A stretch of DNA of 64,000 bases from Eleusine coracana subsp. coracana (Eukaryota > Streptophyta > Magnoliopsida > Poales > Poaceae): positions 33,602,658 through 33,666,657 of the forward strand of contig CM064433.1 in NCBI GenBank assembly GCA_032690845.1, in the 5' to 3' direction. Numbering within the stretch: position 1 is the first letter of the stretch; each line of letters opens with the position of its first letter. Under the pieces are notes generated by a model that saw nothing but the letters and a program-made list of their open reading frames with translations, was not told where the DNA came from and did not search any database. This document shows, piece after piece, positions 10,423 to 20,719 of the stretch. The translations under genes and the position numbers were made by a program.

Positions 10423-11301
10423 TGTTGACACGAAACCACGCTGTTAAATACGAGCACGCAAACGTGTAGAAATGCGCAGGTGAGTCTGTCAAAACCGAAC
10501 CCTCTCGTCTTGGAAACCGAAGCCTTTGGTTTTCATGAGCTCGCTGCAAAAACCAACAAACGCCTGCCCGGAAGGGACCCCGTCGGGGCAAGCGCACTCT
10601 TGGGCTGTCCTAACGTCGGCAGGCCAGCTAGAACGCCTTCGGAGCTATAGAGACGAAGAAGAACATAAATTAGGGTTTAGAAAAGTAAGATTTAGAGATA
10701 AAAGTAAATTACAAGTTTTTGATGAATGGGGTTTGCCTTAATTGGCTATGGCCCTTTGTTTATATAGGGTGGGAAGGTCTAATCCGAGTCCAAACTCTTA
10801 CAATTTCCTGGCAGAACATAAAATTCTGACTCGGATCATCAAAACCGAACCCTCCAGTTTCTAAAACCGGACCATCCGGTTTCCCTCTAGTGCAAACAAT
10901 TAACAACCAGAACCTCCGGTTTCCAAAAACGGATATTCCGGTTTTGCAGCCTGTGAGCATCTTCTAAACGCCATAACTTCTTCATCTGAACTCCAAATTA
11001 GGTGTTCCACATATCCATTTTGATGGGCTCAACGAGGGCTTCATCATGGAGACTTCAAATCTGTAGGTTGGCCTCTTCTTCATAGACTTTTAAGCTCTTC
11101 TTTGCTTCTTTAGGAAAAATCAGCCAGAATGCCTAGAAAATACTCCTACAATCTGCAAAACTCAAATAAACATCAAAATCATGAAATTGAAATTATTAGC
11201 CTCAAGTTAAATATCCATATCAAGACTGCCAAAACCGGATGCTCCGGTTTGACAAACCGGAAGGTCCGGTTTTCCCAGAATATTAATTTTGGTCGTTAAC
11301 A
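10423..11301 (-). repeat. Left (3') LTR of the Tat-like element
   Basis: This LTR is 879 bp and uninterrupted. It aligns along its length with 18972-19466 joined to 28767-29128. It contains a TATA-like tttatatagggtggg on the plus strand near 10757 and several imperfect palindromes of the form aaaccgga...tccggttt. The two LTRs differ by numerous substitutions, so the insertion is not very recent. Confidence 0.88.
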
Positions 11302-11316
11302 CATGCCCCCTTGTTT
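11302..11316 (-). other. Polypurine tract of the Tat-like element
   Basis: On the minus strand a purine-rich AACAAGGGGGCATG lies directly before the TGTTAAC start of the 3' LTR. This is where plus-strand DNA synthesis is primed in LTR elements. Confidence 0.65.
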
Positions 11317-11442
11317 TTTTAGCAAAGCTAGTGTGATAAAAAATATTCTCCTGGACCAAAATTACCTACAGACGATGATTTAAATCAATTCACCAGCCAT
11401 ATCATTTCTAAGGGCGATATTCAAACTATCGGCCATATGAAG

Positions 11443-12483
11443 TCAAGCATCTTGCCATACACTTGGATAATATTTCTTCAAGTACCGACCATTCAAAGCT
11501 CTAGGCAAGCGCTCACCTTGTAATGTCTCGACCATGTAGGAGTTTCCAGTAATTACTTTCACAACCCTATATGGGCCTTGCCAACTAGGAGACCACTTAC
11601 CAAATTTATTACTCTTTGATCCAATGGGCAAGATAGTCTTCCAAACCAATTCTCCTACTTGGAATGACTTTGATTTCACTTTCTTGTTGTAAGTCTTTGC
11701 AACTCTGATTTCATCCTTCTCAATCTCCTTTAGAGCCTTTAATCGATTATCAATGACCTCATCAATGTTGTCCATCATCAAATTATGATAATCTACTGGA
11801 GAGAGATCATTTTGTTTGGCTAATCTATAAGCGTCCAGATTTACCTCTACAGGTAAAACGGCCTCTTGACCATATACAAGTTCAAAAGGAGTAACCTTAC
11901 TAGCACCATGTTTAGATATATGATGAGCCCATAAAGCTGCAGACAAAACCTCATGCCATTTCCTAGGATTATCATCTATTTACTTCTTGATGAGCTTAAT
12001 CAAACTTTTATTACTTGACTCAACCTGACCATTGGCCTGAGCATAGTAAGGAGAAGAATTGAGCAACTTAATTTTATAGGATTCAGCAAACTCCCTAACT
12101 TTACTTGAAACAAATGAAATACCTTGATCAGTAGTTAAAGTTTGTGGTATACCGAATCTGTGAATAATATGCTTAGTAATAAAATCAATTACCTCCTTAT
12201 GTGTCATATTCTTGAGAGGAACAGCTTCGGTCCACTTAGTAAAATAATCCGTAGCCACCAACATCAAGTGATGCCCTTTTGATGAAGGAGGATGTATTTG
12301 ACCATTAAAATCCAATCCCCACCCCCGGAATGGCCATGATTTAATAATAGGATGCATCATAGCAGCAGGTACTAATTGAATGTTCCCAAACTTTTGACAC
12401 TCCTCGCATCCCTTATAATAGCAAAAACAATCAGCAATCATACTCGGCCAAAAAAAACCAACCCTTCTCAACAACCACATCAT
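11443..12483 (-). pseudogene. Integrase of the Tat-like element, one internal stop
   Basis: Two open segments (12483-11980 and 11946-11443) are in the same frame and separated by a short gap containing one TAA. The first segment has the C..C half of the integrase zinc finger (GCEECQ), the first catalytic aspartate (LDFNG), the second in TTDQGISF and the glutamate in GQVES, so the D-D-E triad is visible. The second carries the C-terminal domain with a GPYRV motif. The N-terminal histidines of the zinc finger lie upstream beyond a frame disruption. The enzyme would join element cDNA to host DNA, but the stop right after the catalytic core breaks it. Confidence 0.85.
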
Positions 12484-12928
12484 CTTAGGTGCCTATTGAT
12501 GAGTACTATAAATACCCTCATAAATACCCTCATGAACCTCTCCCATGGCCACCTTAGCTTGTTTTGAATCCTAACATTTGAGCAACAAATCTTCAGCGAT
12601 TCGGCGATTTAATTCACCAACAACCAAAATATACTTGAATGCCAAATGCCGAATCTTTCTATCAACTTTGTTGCTCGGATCCTACAAATAATTGACAATA
12701 GGGACTCTCCAATCAATCAATTCGGCTTCCCCAAGCTTTGGATCAAGAACAACCGAATCATCACACTTTCTGCCAAAATCGGACCATCTGGTTTTTCCAG
12801 GTTTATAATATTGGCAATTTCAAGCATCGATTTCTTGTTAATCAAAAATTTTCCTTCACTAACATTGTAACCAGATGCTTGTGATGTCAAATTCTAAGCA
12901 CTTAGATATATGATTGATATCATTAGCC

Positions 12929-13159
12929 CTACCATTTTGAATCCAAATCATTAGCCCTACCATTTCGAATCCTAGATATATGATTGATATCAAATTCATC
13001 AAAATAGGATATAAACTCTAAGCACTTATCAAGATATACTCTTAGTGATCCATCAAGGCATTGAAAAATTCCAGAAACTTGCTGAAGAACTAATAATGAA
13101 TCACCAAAAACATTGACATGCTTCACATCCATGGATTGAAAAATTTCTAAGCCGAACAA
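12929..13159 (-). pseudogene. Archaeal-type second RNase H, fragment
   Basis: The frame shows FGLEIFQSMDVKHVNVFGDS and a downstream RNGRANDLD, resembling the additional archaeal-like RNase H found after the first RNase H in Tat-lineage gypsy elements. It is in another frame from the polymerase parts on either side and is preceded by a partly duplicated stretch at 12915-12985 (ccctaccatttngaatcc twice). It is non-functional as it stands. Confidence 0.7.
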
Positions 13160-13232
13160 GAGAGCCTCATATTCGGCTTGATTATTAGTGCAAAAATACT
13201 CTAGTCGGCTAGAAGCTTCAAAATAAGCACCA

Positions 13233-13760
13233 CTAGGGAAATAAGAACAACACCAATCCCTTGACCCCCTTTACAAACTGATCCATCAAAATACAATTTC
13301 CATGGTGTGATACAAATATAACCAACATCCAGATCATGCTTAATATCAATCCGATGCTCAACAATAAATCAACAATGACTTGGCCTTTCATGGGTTTCAA
13401 AGGTTCATAAGTCAAGTCATATTCAATCAAAGCATATGCCCACTTACCAAGCCTACCACTCAATATTGGCCGATACAACATATGCTTAATAACATCGGTT
13501 TGACAAGCTACTATGCAAGTACTAGATAATAAGTAATGCCTCAATATAGTACAAGCATAATATAGTGAAAAGCACAATTTTTCAATAAAAGTGTACCTCG
13601 TCTCATCGTCTAATAGTCGTCGGCTCACATAAACAATGATATGCTCCTTTTTGTCGATATCTTGTGTCAAAACAGCACCAATCACATCATCTTCCGCTGC
13701 AACATAAAGCCTAAAAGGGACACCACTCCTAGGTGCCTTTAGCACCGGCGGTGTAGACAA
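13233..13760 (-). pseudogene. RNase H domain of the Tat-like element
   Basis: The segment begins with the connection-region motif STPPVLKAP and continues into the RNase H fold: LYVAAEDDVIGAVLTQD, VYVSRRLLDDETRY, and EKLCFSLYYACTILRHY. In most elements the motif is LYxAxSxxAVGAVL; the match places it directly after reverse transcriptase. The frame stays open but its C-terminal part drifts into unrelated residues near 13233. Confidence 0.75.
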
Positions 13761-13790
13761 ATAATGCTTGATCCTCTCAAAGGCCTCCTG

Positions 13791-14550
13791 CTATTTTGCC
13801 CCCCCCCCCCAAGTAAATTCGGTTTCATCTTTCAACCGAAGAATAGGAGTAAAAGCATTGATCTTCCCAGATAAATTACATATAAACCTTCTCAAATAAT
13901 TTACTTTACCTAGGAATTTTTGCAAATCATTCTTACAAGTAGGTGCCTGAATTTTTCTAATAGCTTCTACTTTTTTAGGATCTATCTCTATGCCATTCTC
14001 ATGAATAATAAAGCCTAAGAATTTACCAGCCGATAAACCAAAAGCACATTTTAGTGGATTCATCTTAAGACCATACCGACGCATTCTCTCGCAAATCAGC
14101 TAAATGAGGATCTAAACCAACTGATTTAACCACTATGTGATCAATATAAACTTCTAAGATAATGCCAAGCAAATCATGAAAAATTAAATTCATAGCCCTA
14201 TGATAAGTAGCGCCGACATTCTTTAAACCAAAAGTCATAACAGCCCATTCAAACAAGCCTATAACTCCTGGACACCTAAACACTGTTTTATACATGTCTT
14301 CATCAGCCATGAATATTTGATTATAACCGGCATTACCATCAAGGAAACTAATAACTCTATGTCAAGAAGCATCATCAATCAACATATCAGCTATGGGCAT
14401 AGGATATTCATCTTTAGGAGTAGCTCTATTCAAATTTCTAAAATCAATGCAAACTCGTATCTTACCAGAATCCTTTTTCTCAACCGGTACAATGCTGAAA
14501 ATCCATTCAGCATACCTGCAAGGTCTAATAAAATTAGCATCAAGCAACAT
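13791..14550 (-). pseudogene. Reverse transcriptase of the Tat-like element, YIDH active site
   Basis: Three frame pieces (14550-14362, 14310-14065, 14084-13791) together cover the polymerase fingers, palm and thumb: KIRVCIDFRNLNRATPKDEYPMP, then FGLKNVGATYHRAMN, then LKMNPLKCAFG and GKFLGFIIHENGIEIDP. The catalytic YxDD box reads YIDH, with the second aspartate replaced by histidine. A stop between the first two pieces and a frame shift near 14070-14084 also break it. Its template would have been the element RNA. Confidence 0.85.
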
Positions 14551-14948
14551 ATTAACTTCATGTTTAACTCCATCATATATTTCAGGATTATATCACCTTG
14601 CTAATTGCTTATGGCCTAAAATCAGGCTTAATAGGAAGCAGATGCTCAACAAGCTCACGGCTTAAACTAGGCATTTCATGATACTCCCACGCAAAACAAT
14701 CCACATACTCTTTCAACAGCTCGATTAACTTAGCCTTATAATCAGCTTTCAAATTTTTGTTTACAAAAGTCGGCCTTGGACTAGACCATCTCCAATATCA
14801 ACTTCCTCTAAAGGATCGACCGAAGTATACCCTTATCCTAGCTTATCTAAATCATCTAACACTTCAATGGCTTCACACATATCATTCTTATTTGACCGAT
14901 ATTGCTCAACCCGCTGCTGTAACCACTCTAAATTTGACGCCATTAAAT

Positions 14949-15626
14949 TTACAAGATGTGGTATAGTCGATTTTCAATCGGCTTTACATTTACTGGTACA
15001 AAACCATACTTAGAAACACTAAGAAAATCATATTCTGACAAATCTAAACCTGTTAAACACCTAACATTGTCATTAGTGTAAATAGGAGAATCGGCTATAG
15101 CAACACAAGCGGATGCATCCACGTGCACAACTTCAATATCATTGCTAGCCCACTGAATTAAGAATTGGTGCAAGGTAGAAGGCGCACATTGATTTGCATG
15201 AATCCAATCTCGCCCCAATATGGCACTATAATTACCTCTCACTTCAGCGACAAAGAAAGCGGTAAGCAAGGTCTTACTCCTAGCGGTAAGCTCCATAGAA
15301 GCCACTCCTTTTGCAGCATTTGGCTCATGTCCTCATACACCATTGACGGTCATGTTGGTCTCGATAAGCTCCTCATCTGACCTGCCAAGCTTCTTAAACA
15401 TAGAGTAAGGCATTAAATTAACAATAGCTCCACCGTCTACAAGCATTCGGGAAATCAGTGAACCGTTGATATGTCCTCTCACAAGCAATGGTTTCTGATG
15501 GTTATCCGATTCATTAGGCTTCTCAAATATTGCTCGCTGAGGTCCAAAGTCCATTTGAGCCACTTCTTCATCTCCACCAATTAAAGTATAATCCATAGAA
15601 GATAAATAAATAACATTGATATCCAT
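14949..15626 (-). pseudogene. Aspartic protease region of the Tat-like element
   Basis: Two in-frame segments are separated by a short disrupted gap. The first has the retropepsin-like MLVDGGAIVNLMPYSMF; the D-G-G form of the active site is common in the Tat lineage. The second contains NYSAILGRDWIH, the second conserved protease strand. It would cut the gag-pol polyprotein, but the gap and frame changes upstream and downstream prevent this. Confidence 0.75.
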
Positions 15627-15892
15627 ACTCTCATGTGTTGGTGATGGCTCATAATCAACTATCTCTTCATCATCATCTTCTTATGCCTTTGGTTGAGGGA
15701 TTGTAGAAGAAGACAACGAACAGGAAGGAACTTCCTCTGTTGCTGAATCTACCAAAACCGGACCCTCCGATTTTGAAACCGGACCATCCGGTTTTGGAAC
15801 TAAAACCAGAATTTCCTTATCACAAACCAGAACATCCAGTTTTTCCAGATCTTCGGTTGTAGATTTAACTCTCCACTCTTTCTTCTAAGAGG

Positions 15893-16804
15893 TCATGGGC
15901 CTTGCCTTGTTAAAAGATTCATCCCTTTATCTCTCAAGTTCTTGCTCCCTTTTCTCTTGATTGCGCAAACGTTGCAACTTCCTCTTTTGAGTGTGAGACA
16001 AGCTGGAGGGACACCACCTCGACTGTAAATACTTAGATGAAATGCCACTACTACCATCTTCATGATCATTAGCATGAGGAGCCATCTGAATAAAACTATT
16101 AGCATTTTGAGAATTGACCGAATCACCTATAATAATCGGTCCTTTGAAGCTATCTCCAATAACCACCTCAGAGCTACCAATCTTAATCACATCTCTATTG
16201 GTTGTTCTCTCTGTATCTACATCCATATGTGAAGATTGATCAACCTTCTCTTTGCCCTTGATGCTATAAACTTGCCTTGCAGGAGCCTTCTCTTTTTCTG
16301 GTAAAACCGGAGCATCCGGTTTTCCTTGTTAGCAAAACCAGAATATTTTTGCCTTGAATCCAATTGTGGAAAACTCAATCGGTCATGTACAGGATGTGAC
16401 AACCTATCAAATGCTGATTCTCTTGGAGCAGCCCATCCTAGATGAAAAGGTGGAAATTGCATTGGAGGATATTGCATCCACATCCCATAATAGTCCTATG
16501 CCAGATATGGAGAATAGTTGACTAGAGGAACCCATGGCACTAAAACATAAGACCCACTATTCGGGTGTACATAGTATAGCTCACTTCTCTGTCGAATGAC
16601 CTCCCGTTGAGGTGAATCTTGTCTCTCTTGCCTTGGTGGTGACCTTGGACGCTTATTATTTGGCCGATTTATAGAATTGGCCTTTTGATTCACATATTTA
16701 TTCAAAAGATTCTTAAAAGTAGGCTTGAACTTGACTCTTTTGTCTTGCACCTTGGCCCTGTTGACCTTCCATTGTTCCACCTCAGGATTCTTGGGTTTTA
16801 GCAT
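15893..16804 (-). pseudogene. Gag-pol linker region, broken
   Basis: Three overlapping frame pieces (16804-16496, 16483-16217, 16226-15893) encode a basic, proline-rich stretch (for example NKRPRSPPRQERQDSP) typical of the variable region between gag and protease in plant Tat elements. Repeats of the aaaccgga...tccggttt palindrome are embedded at 16303 and 16827 and disrupt the frames. No catalytic motif is present. Confidence 0.5.
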
Positions 16805-16980
16805 TTTGGCTTTTCACTACCAAAAACGGAGCCTCCGGTTTGGAAAACCGGACCATCCGGTTTTTCCTAAGCAGCAGAACGAACCGAAATCTGAGTCTTG
16901 CTTGCTTGCCCCCCATGTCTAGAGGCCTTTATAGTTATTTTTAGAGACTCTTTTCCATCTGAATCCTATTCAAGCAGCAC

Positions 16981-17289
16981 CTACCTTGATAAAAGTTTAT
17001 CATCACTAGTTATAGGCCTCTTATCACCAATGATCACATTCTTTCCTTTAGTTGATTTAGCTTGCTCTGGCCAAATCAGCACCTTAGCATTCTGCAAATC
17101 AATGGTGTTGACAGGAAAGGGGTTCTTATCCACTTGCATCTCTCTAAGACTCAATCGTCCCTCATTAATGGCCGAGTGGACCTGTCGATGAAAAACATTG
17201 CAATCATTAGTAGCATGAGAGAAAGAATTATGCCATTTACAATAAGCTCGCCGCTTTAACTCATCAAGCGGCGGTATGGAATGAGACAT
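16981..17289 (-). pseudogene. Gag C-terminal zinc-binding segment
   Basis: The motif CKWHNSFSHATNDCNVF has the spacing of the atypical zinc finger seen after the capsid domain in Tat-type gag proteins, followed by QVHSAINEGRL. It is in the same frame as the main gag segment at 17545-18153 but separated from it by stops. Confidence 0.6.
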
Positions 17290-17544
17290 CCTAATGCAAC
17301 TAGCTTTATGTAGCTCATCAAATATTCTATCACATTAAGCTACATCAAAAATAAATTTTATCTCTCCATGTCGATTTTTGTGAATCGGTTTGATGTAATC
17401 ACAACAATCAGATTTGGCTTTAGATGGCCATGCAAATTCAGCAGCATACACATCATTACTCTCATCACTAGAACCATCAGAATCACAATCTAACAAATGC
17501 ACATTATGACGAGTAGACCTATGACTTTCTTTAGAGTCTTTGCC

Positions 17545-18153
17545 TCAGTTTTCTTGAACCGAAGCCTTTTGTTGTAACTGAGTTAGAGTAAGAAAATCAT
17601 AACCTTCCAACTTTTCTCTAAGATAAGTGCGCAATCCAATAAAAGCTAAATCAGCTAAATCTCTTTCAGAAAGTGTTATATTGAAACATCGGTTTTTTAC
17701 ATCTCTAAATCTTCTAAAGTAATCAATAACAGATTCATCATGACCTTGCTTAACCGATGTTAAATCATATAATTTTAACTCACTATCTCCACTATAAAAA
17801 TGATCATGAAACTTACTTTCCAATTGTTCCCAAGTGAAGATAGAATTAGGAGGTAAAGATGAAAACCATGAAAATGCAGTTTTAGTTAAAGATAATGCAA
17901 ATAAACGCACTTTCAAAGTATCATAAGCAACAACTTGTCCTAATTGAGCTAAATATTGACTAACATGCTCCCTAGTAGTTCTACCATCATCTCCATCGAA
18001 CTTTATAAAATCAGGAACACGCCAACCATTAGGATAAGTATACATATCAAAATGTGAAGGATAAGCCTTTTGGTAAACATGAGTTTTGTTTTGCAAGCTT
18101 ATACCAAAAGTCTCCCTAATTTGTTTATTGAAATCATACCTCATGGCAGCCAT
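17545..18153 (-). pseudogene. Gag capsid domain of the Tat-like element
   Basis: The 202-residue frame contains a Retrotrans_gag domain: GWRVPDFIKFDGDDGRTTREHV, LTKTAFSWFSSLPPNSI, then WEQLESKFHDHFYSG and ESVIDYFRRFRDVKNRC. It would form the virus-like particle shell. The N-terminal part continues at 18334-18922 in different frames with stops, so the full gag is not encoded. Confidence 0.85.
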
Positions 18154-18333
18154 GCGTGATTCAAAATCAGCTACGAAAGTTCTTTGAGATGTAGTTTGTG
18201 GTAAAGGCGCCCTATCAAAGTGTGCATCAGGAATAGGACCATGAGGGGTGCCATCACCTACAGGTGGCTGTGATGGAGAAGAACTATAGGCTGCTATTTA
18301 ATAAGGAGCAGTAAAATTAGCAAGTTCAATGAT

Positions 18334-18922
18334 TCAGTTATTAGCAGCCGAACTAGGAGGCACAGTAGATAAAGGCTCAACGGTGGGAGTAGTCAAGACA
18401 ATAGCATTCCCTAAAACATCTTTATTAATTGAACTAGCTTGAGCCATAGGTGTCTGACCATTATAAAAATTCAATGGCATGCCATATGGAGGATTCTCTA
18501 ATGGTGCACTACGTAAAGCCGATGAATCTTGAGCATTGGGACCAGCACTAGTAGAACCCATATGCATGTTTCTTTTCATTTTTTCAAATCCCTCATTAAT
18601 CTTTTACTCTATAGTATTATTAGTATTCTTAATAAGATCATCAAACATCTTCAGGAGCAACAGTAAGAGATTAGCTACTAGATGTTTCCTCTTGTGAAGA
18701 CAGATCGGGTTGCTTGATTTGAGTGATTTTGCCATGCCGATCTTTTTTGAAGCATGAAAGGAATACTTGATGTTGCTTAGCTTCAAACGCCTTCAACTTC
18801 TCTTGCATCTGCTCCTGAAATAGCTCGTGATGGTCCTTCGTCAACTCCTCCATTGATGTCGTGATGATATGATCTTTGGAAATTTCAGCCAGAGAAGACA
18901 TTACTAAGGGAAATAAATTCAA
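18334..18922 (-). pseudogene. Gag N-terminal region, broken
   Basis: Frames 18922-18671 and 18579-18334 show a glutamine/lysine-rich N-terminal segment (MSSLAEISKDHIITTSMEEL) and a proline/serine-rich linker (ENPPYGMPLNFYNGQ) that usually precede the capsid domain in this lineage. Stops and a frame change separate them. The start lies about 50 bp inside the primer-binding site, as expected for gag. Confidence 0.5.
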
Positions 18923-18949
18923 TTTTGAATAACCAGAATTTTCTTGTCC

Positions 18950-18971
18950 CTAGCAGAGTCACCAAAAAGTG
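18950..18971 (-). other. Primer-binding site of the Tat-like element
   Basis: Directly inside the right LTR, the minus strand reads TTGGTGACTCTGCTAGGGAC. This matches the TGGTGACTC-type primer-binding sites reported for Tat/Ogre-like elements. I infer a tRNA primer, perhaps tRNA-Arg, without having compared it with a tRNA set. Confidence 0.55.
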
Positions 18972-19466
18972 TGTTGACGCGAAAACACGCCGTTAAACAC
19001 GAGCACGCAAATGTGTAGCAACGCGTAGGTGAGTCTGCCAAAATCGGACCCTCCAGTTTTGGAAATCGGAGCCTCTGATTTTCATGGGCTCGCCGCAAAA
19101 ACTAATAAATGCCTGCACGAGAGGGACCCCATCAGGGAAAGTGGACTCTTGGATTGTCCTAATGTTGGCAGGCCAGCTAGGATGCCTTCGAACATGAAAT
19201 TGGGGTTTGGAGATAAAAGGAAATTACGAGTTTTTGACGATTGGGGGATGCCTCAATCAGACATGGCCCTTTGTTTATATAGGGTGGGAAGGTCTAATCC
19301 TGTTCGGAGTCAAAACTCTTACAATTTCCTTACAGAACATGAAATTTCGACTTGGATCGCCAAAATCGGACCCTCCAGTTTCTAAAACCGGACCATCCGG
19401 TTTCCCTCTAGTGCAAAGCATTAAAAACCAAAACCTCCACTTTCAAAAAATGGAAGGTCCGGTTTT
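18972..19466 (-). repeat. Right (5') LTR, first part
   Basis: The 495 bp align with 10423-10939 of the left LTR and end in ccggtttt exactly where the nested CACTA element begins. The LTR resumes at 28767 with gcagcctgtgag, which is the next sequence in the left LTR. Confidence 0.9.
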
Positions 19467-19931
19467 CACTACTAGATTTTCCCCCTAATACAACGCAGGA
19501 AATATGTTGCAATATGTCCTTTTAGGGTGCAATAGCCGCAATTACTCCCAAATAGTTTCGTAAAACATTGCTGCAATAGGTCAAGTGGTATTAGCCTTTA
19601 ACCACGAATGTCTTTTGTTGGTTGCAACTATTTTTCTATTACAACACAATGCAGCGTTGCAACTAGCATCTAAAGGCGCATTCGTGTTGGTTGCAAATTA
19701 TCCTATTGCGACGCACATGATGTTGCCAGAGATTCAATTGCATCGTACCCATCGCGTTGCAATGTGTAAATTCGTGCATTGCAAATGATTTTATTACTAC
19801 ACTCTAGTTTTGGTTGTTATAGAGCAAGCACCTCTATTGCCACTTTAGTGTTTCGGTTACGATAAGTGGTCATCTCTGTTACCACGAAGTTGATTCCGGT
19901 GCCATAGATGGTGTCTGCTATTGTCACCAGA

Positions 19932-20097
19932 TTTGCTTAGTTGCTAGAGGTCGACACTCTTTTACCACCAAACATGTGTGGAGGCTATAGGTGGAGCACT
20001 ATATTGCCACCATATTTGCTTAGTTGCTAGAGGTCGATATTCAATTACCACCAAACGTGTGTGGAGGCTATAGGTGGAGCACTATATTGCCACCAAA
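19932..20097. repeat. 83-bp tandem duplication in the CACTA subterminal region
   Basis: Two units (19932-20014 and 20015-20097) share tttgcttagttgctagaggtcga and gtgtgtggaggctatagg. They lie in the array of attgccacc motifs that probably bind the accessory transposase. Confidence 0.85.
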
Positions 20098-20719
20098 CTT
20101 GAGTGGTTGTCAGATGTGATCAACTATATTGCTTCTTAACTGTTCGCGTAGGCAAAAGTTCATCTCTCTATTACCACCATAATAGTGTGTTGCTACATGT
20201 GGAACTTCGTATTGCCACGACCCTTGTGACACCGAAAAAGCTGGGTTGCGATAGGATGAATTCTCATTTGCCACATATGATTTTGGTAGCTATTGCCACC
20301 TGTCTATTATGCCACGTTCAATTATTTATATCACCAATTTTCAAAACAATATAATATAGGATCAATCATAATTAAGCATTCGTCATTCATGAAAACAAGA
20401 TTAATTCAACCATTCATTGTACAATTACATGACACACGTAGTATTGAAATAGTTACAAGTTTGCGACACTAGATTGTTTGAACACACACATATAGTAGGC
20501 TAATTTGACAAGAACTGGATAATAAGTTAATCATGAGCAAAGAAATGCAAGGCAGATAATCCCATCACTTGATCAACAAAGGGTGACTTCAAGATGGTCC
20601 CATCACTTGTTCCCTCCATTTGAACTGCCTTAGTTACCTAAGAAGAAAGAATAACATTTTTATCATGAAAGTAAGCTGAATTTATGAGTAGGAGGAAACA
20701 ATAGCAAGCAGTAAACCAA

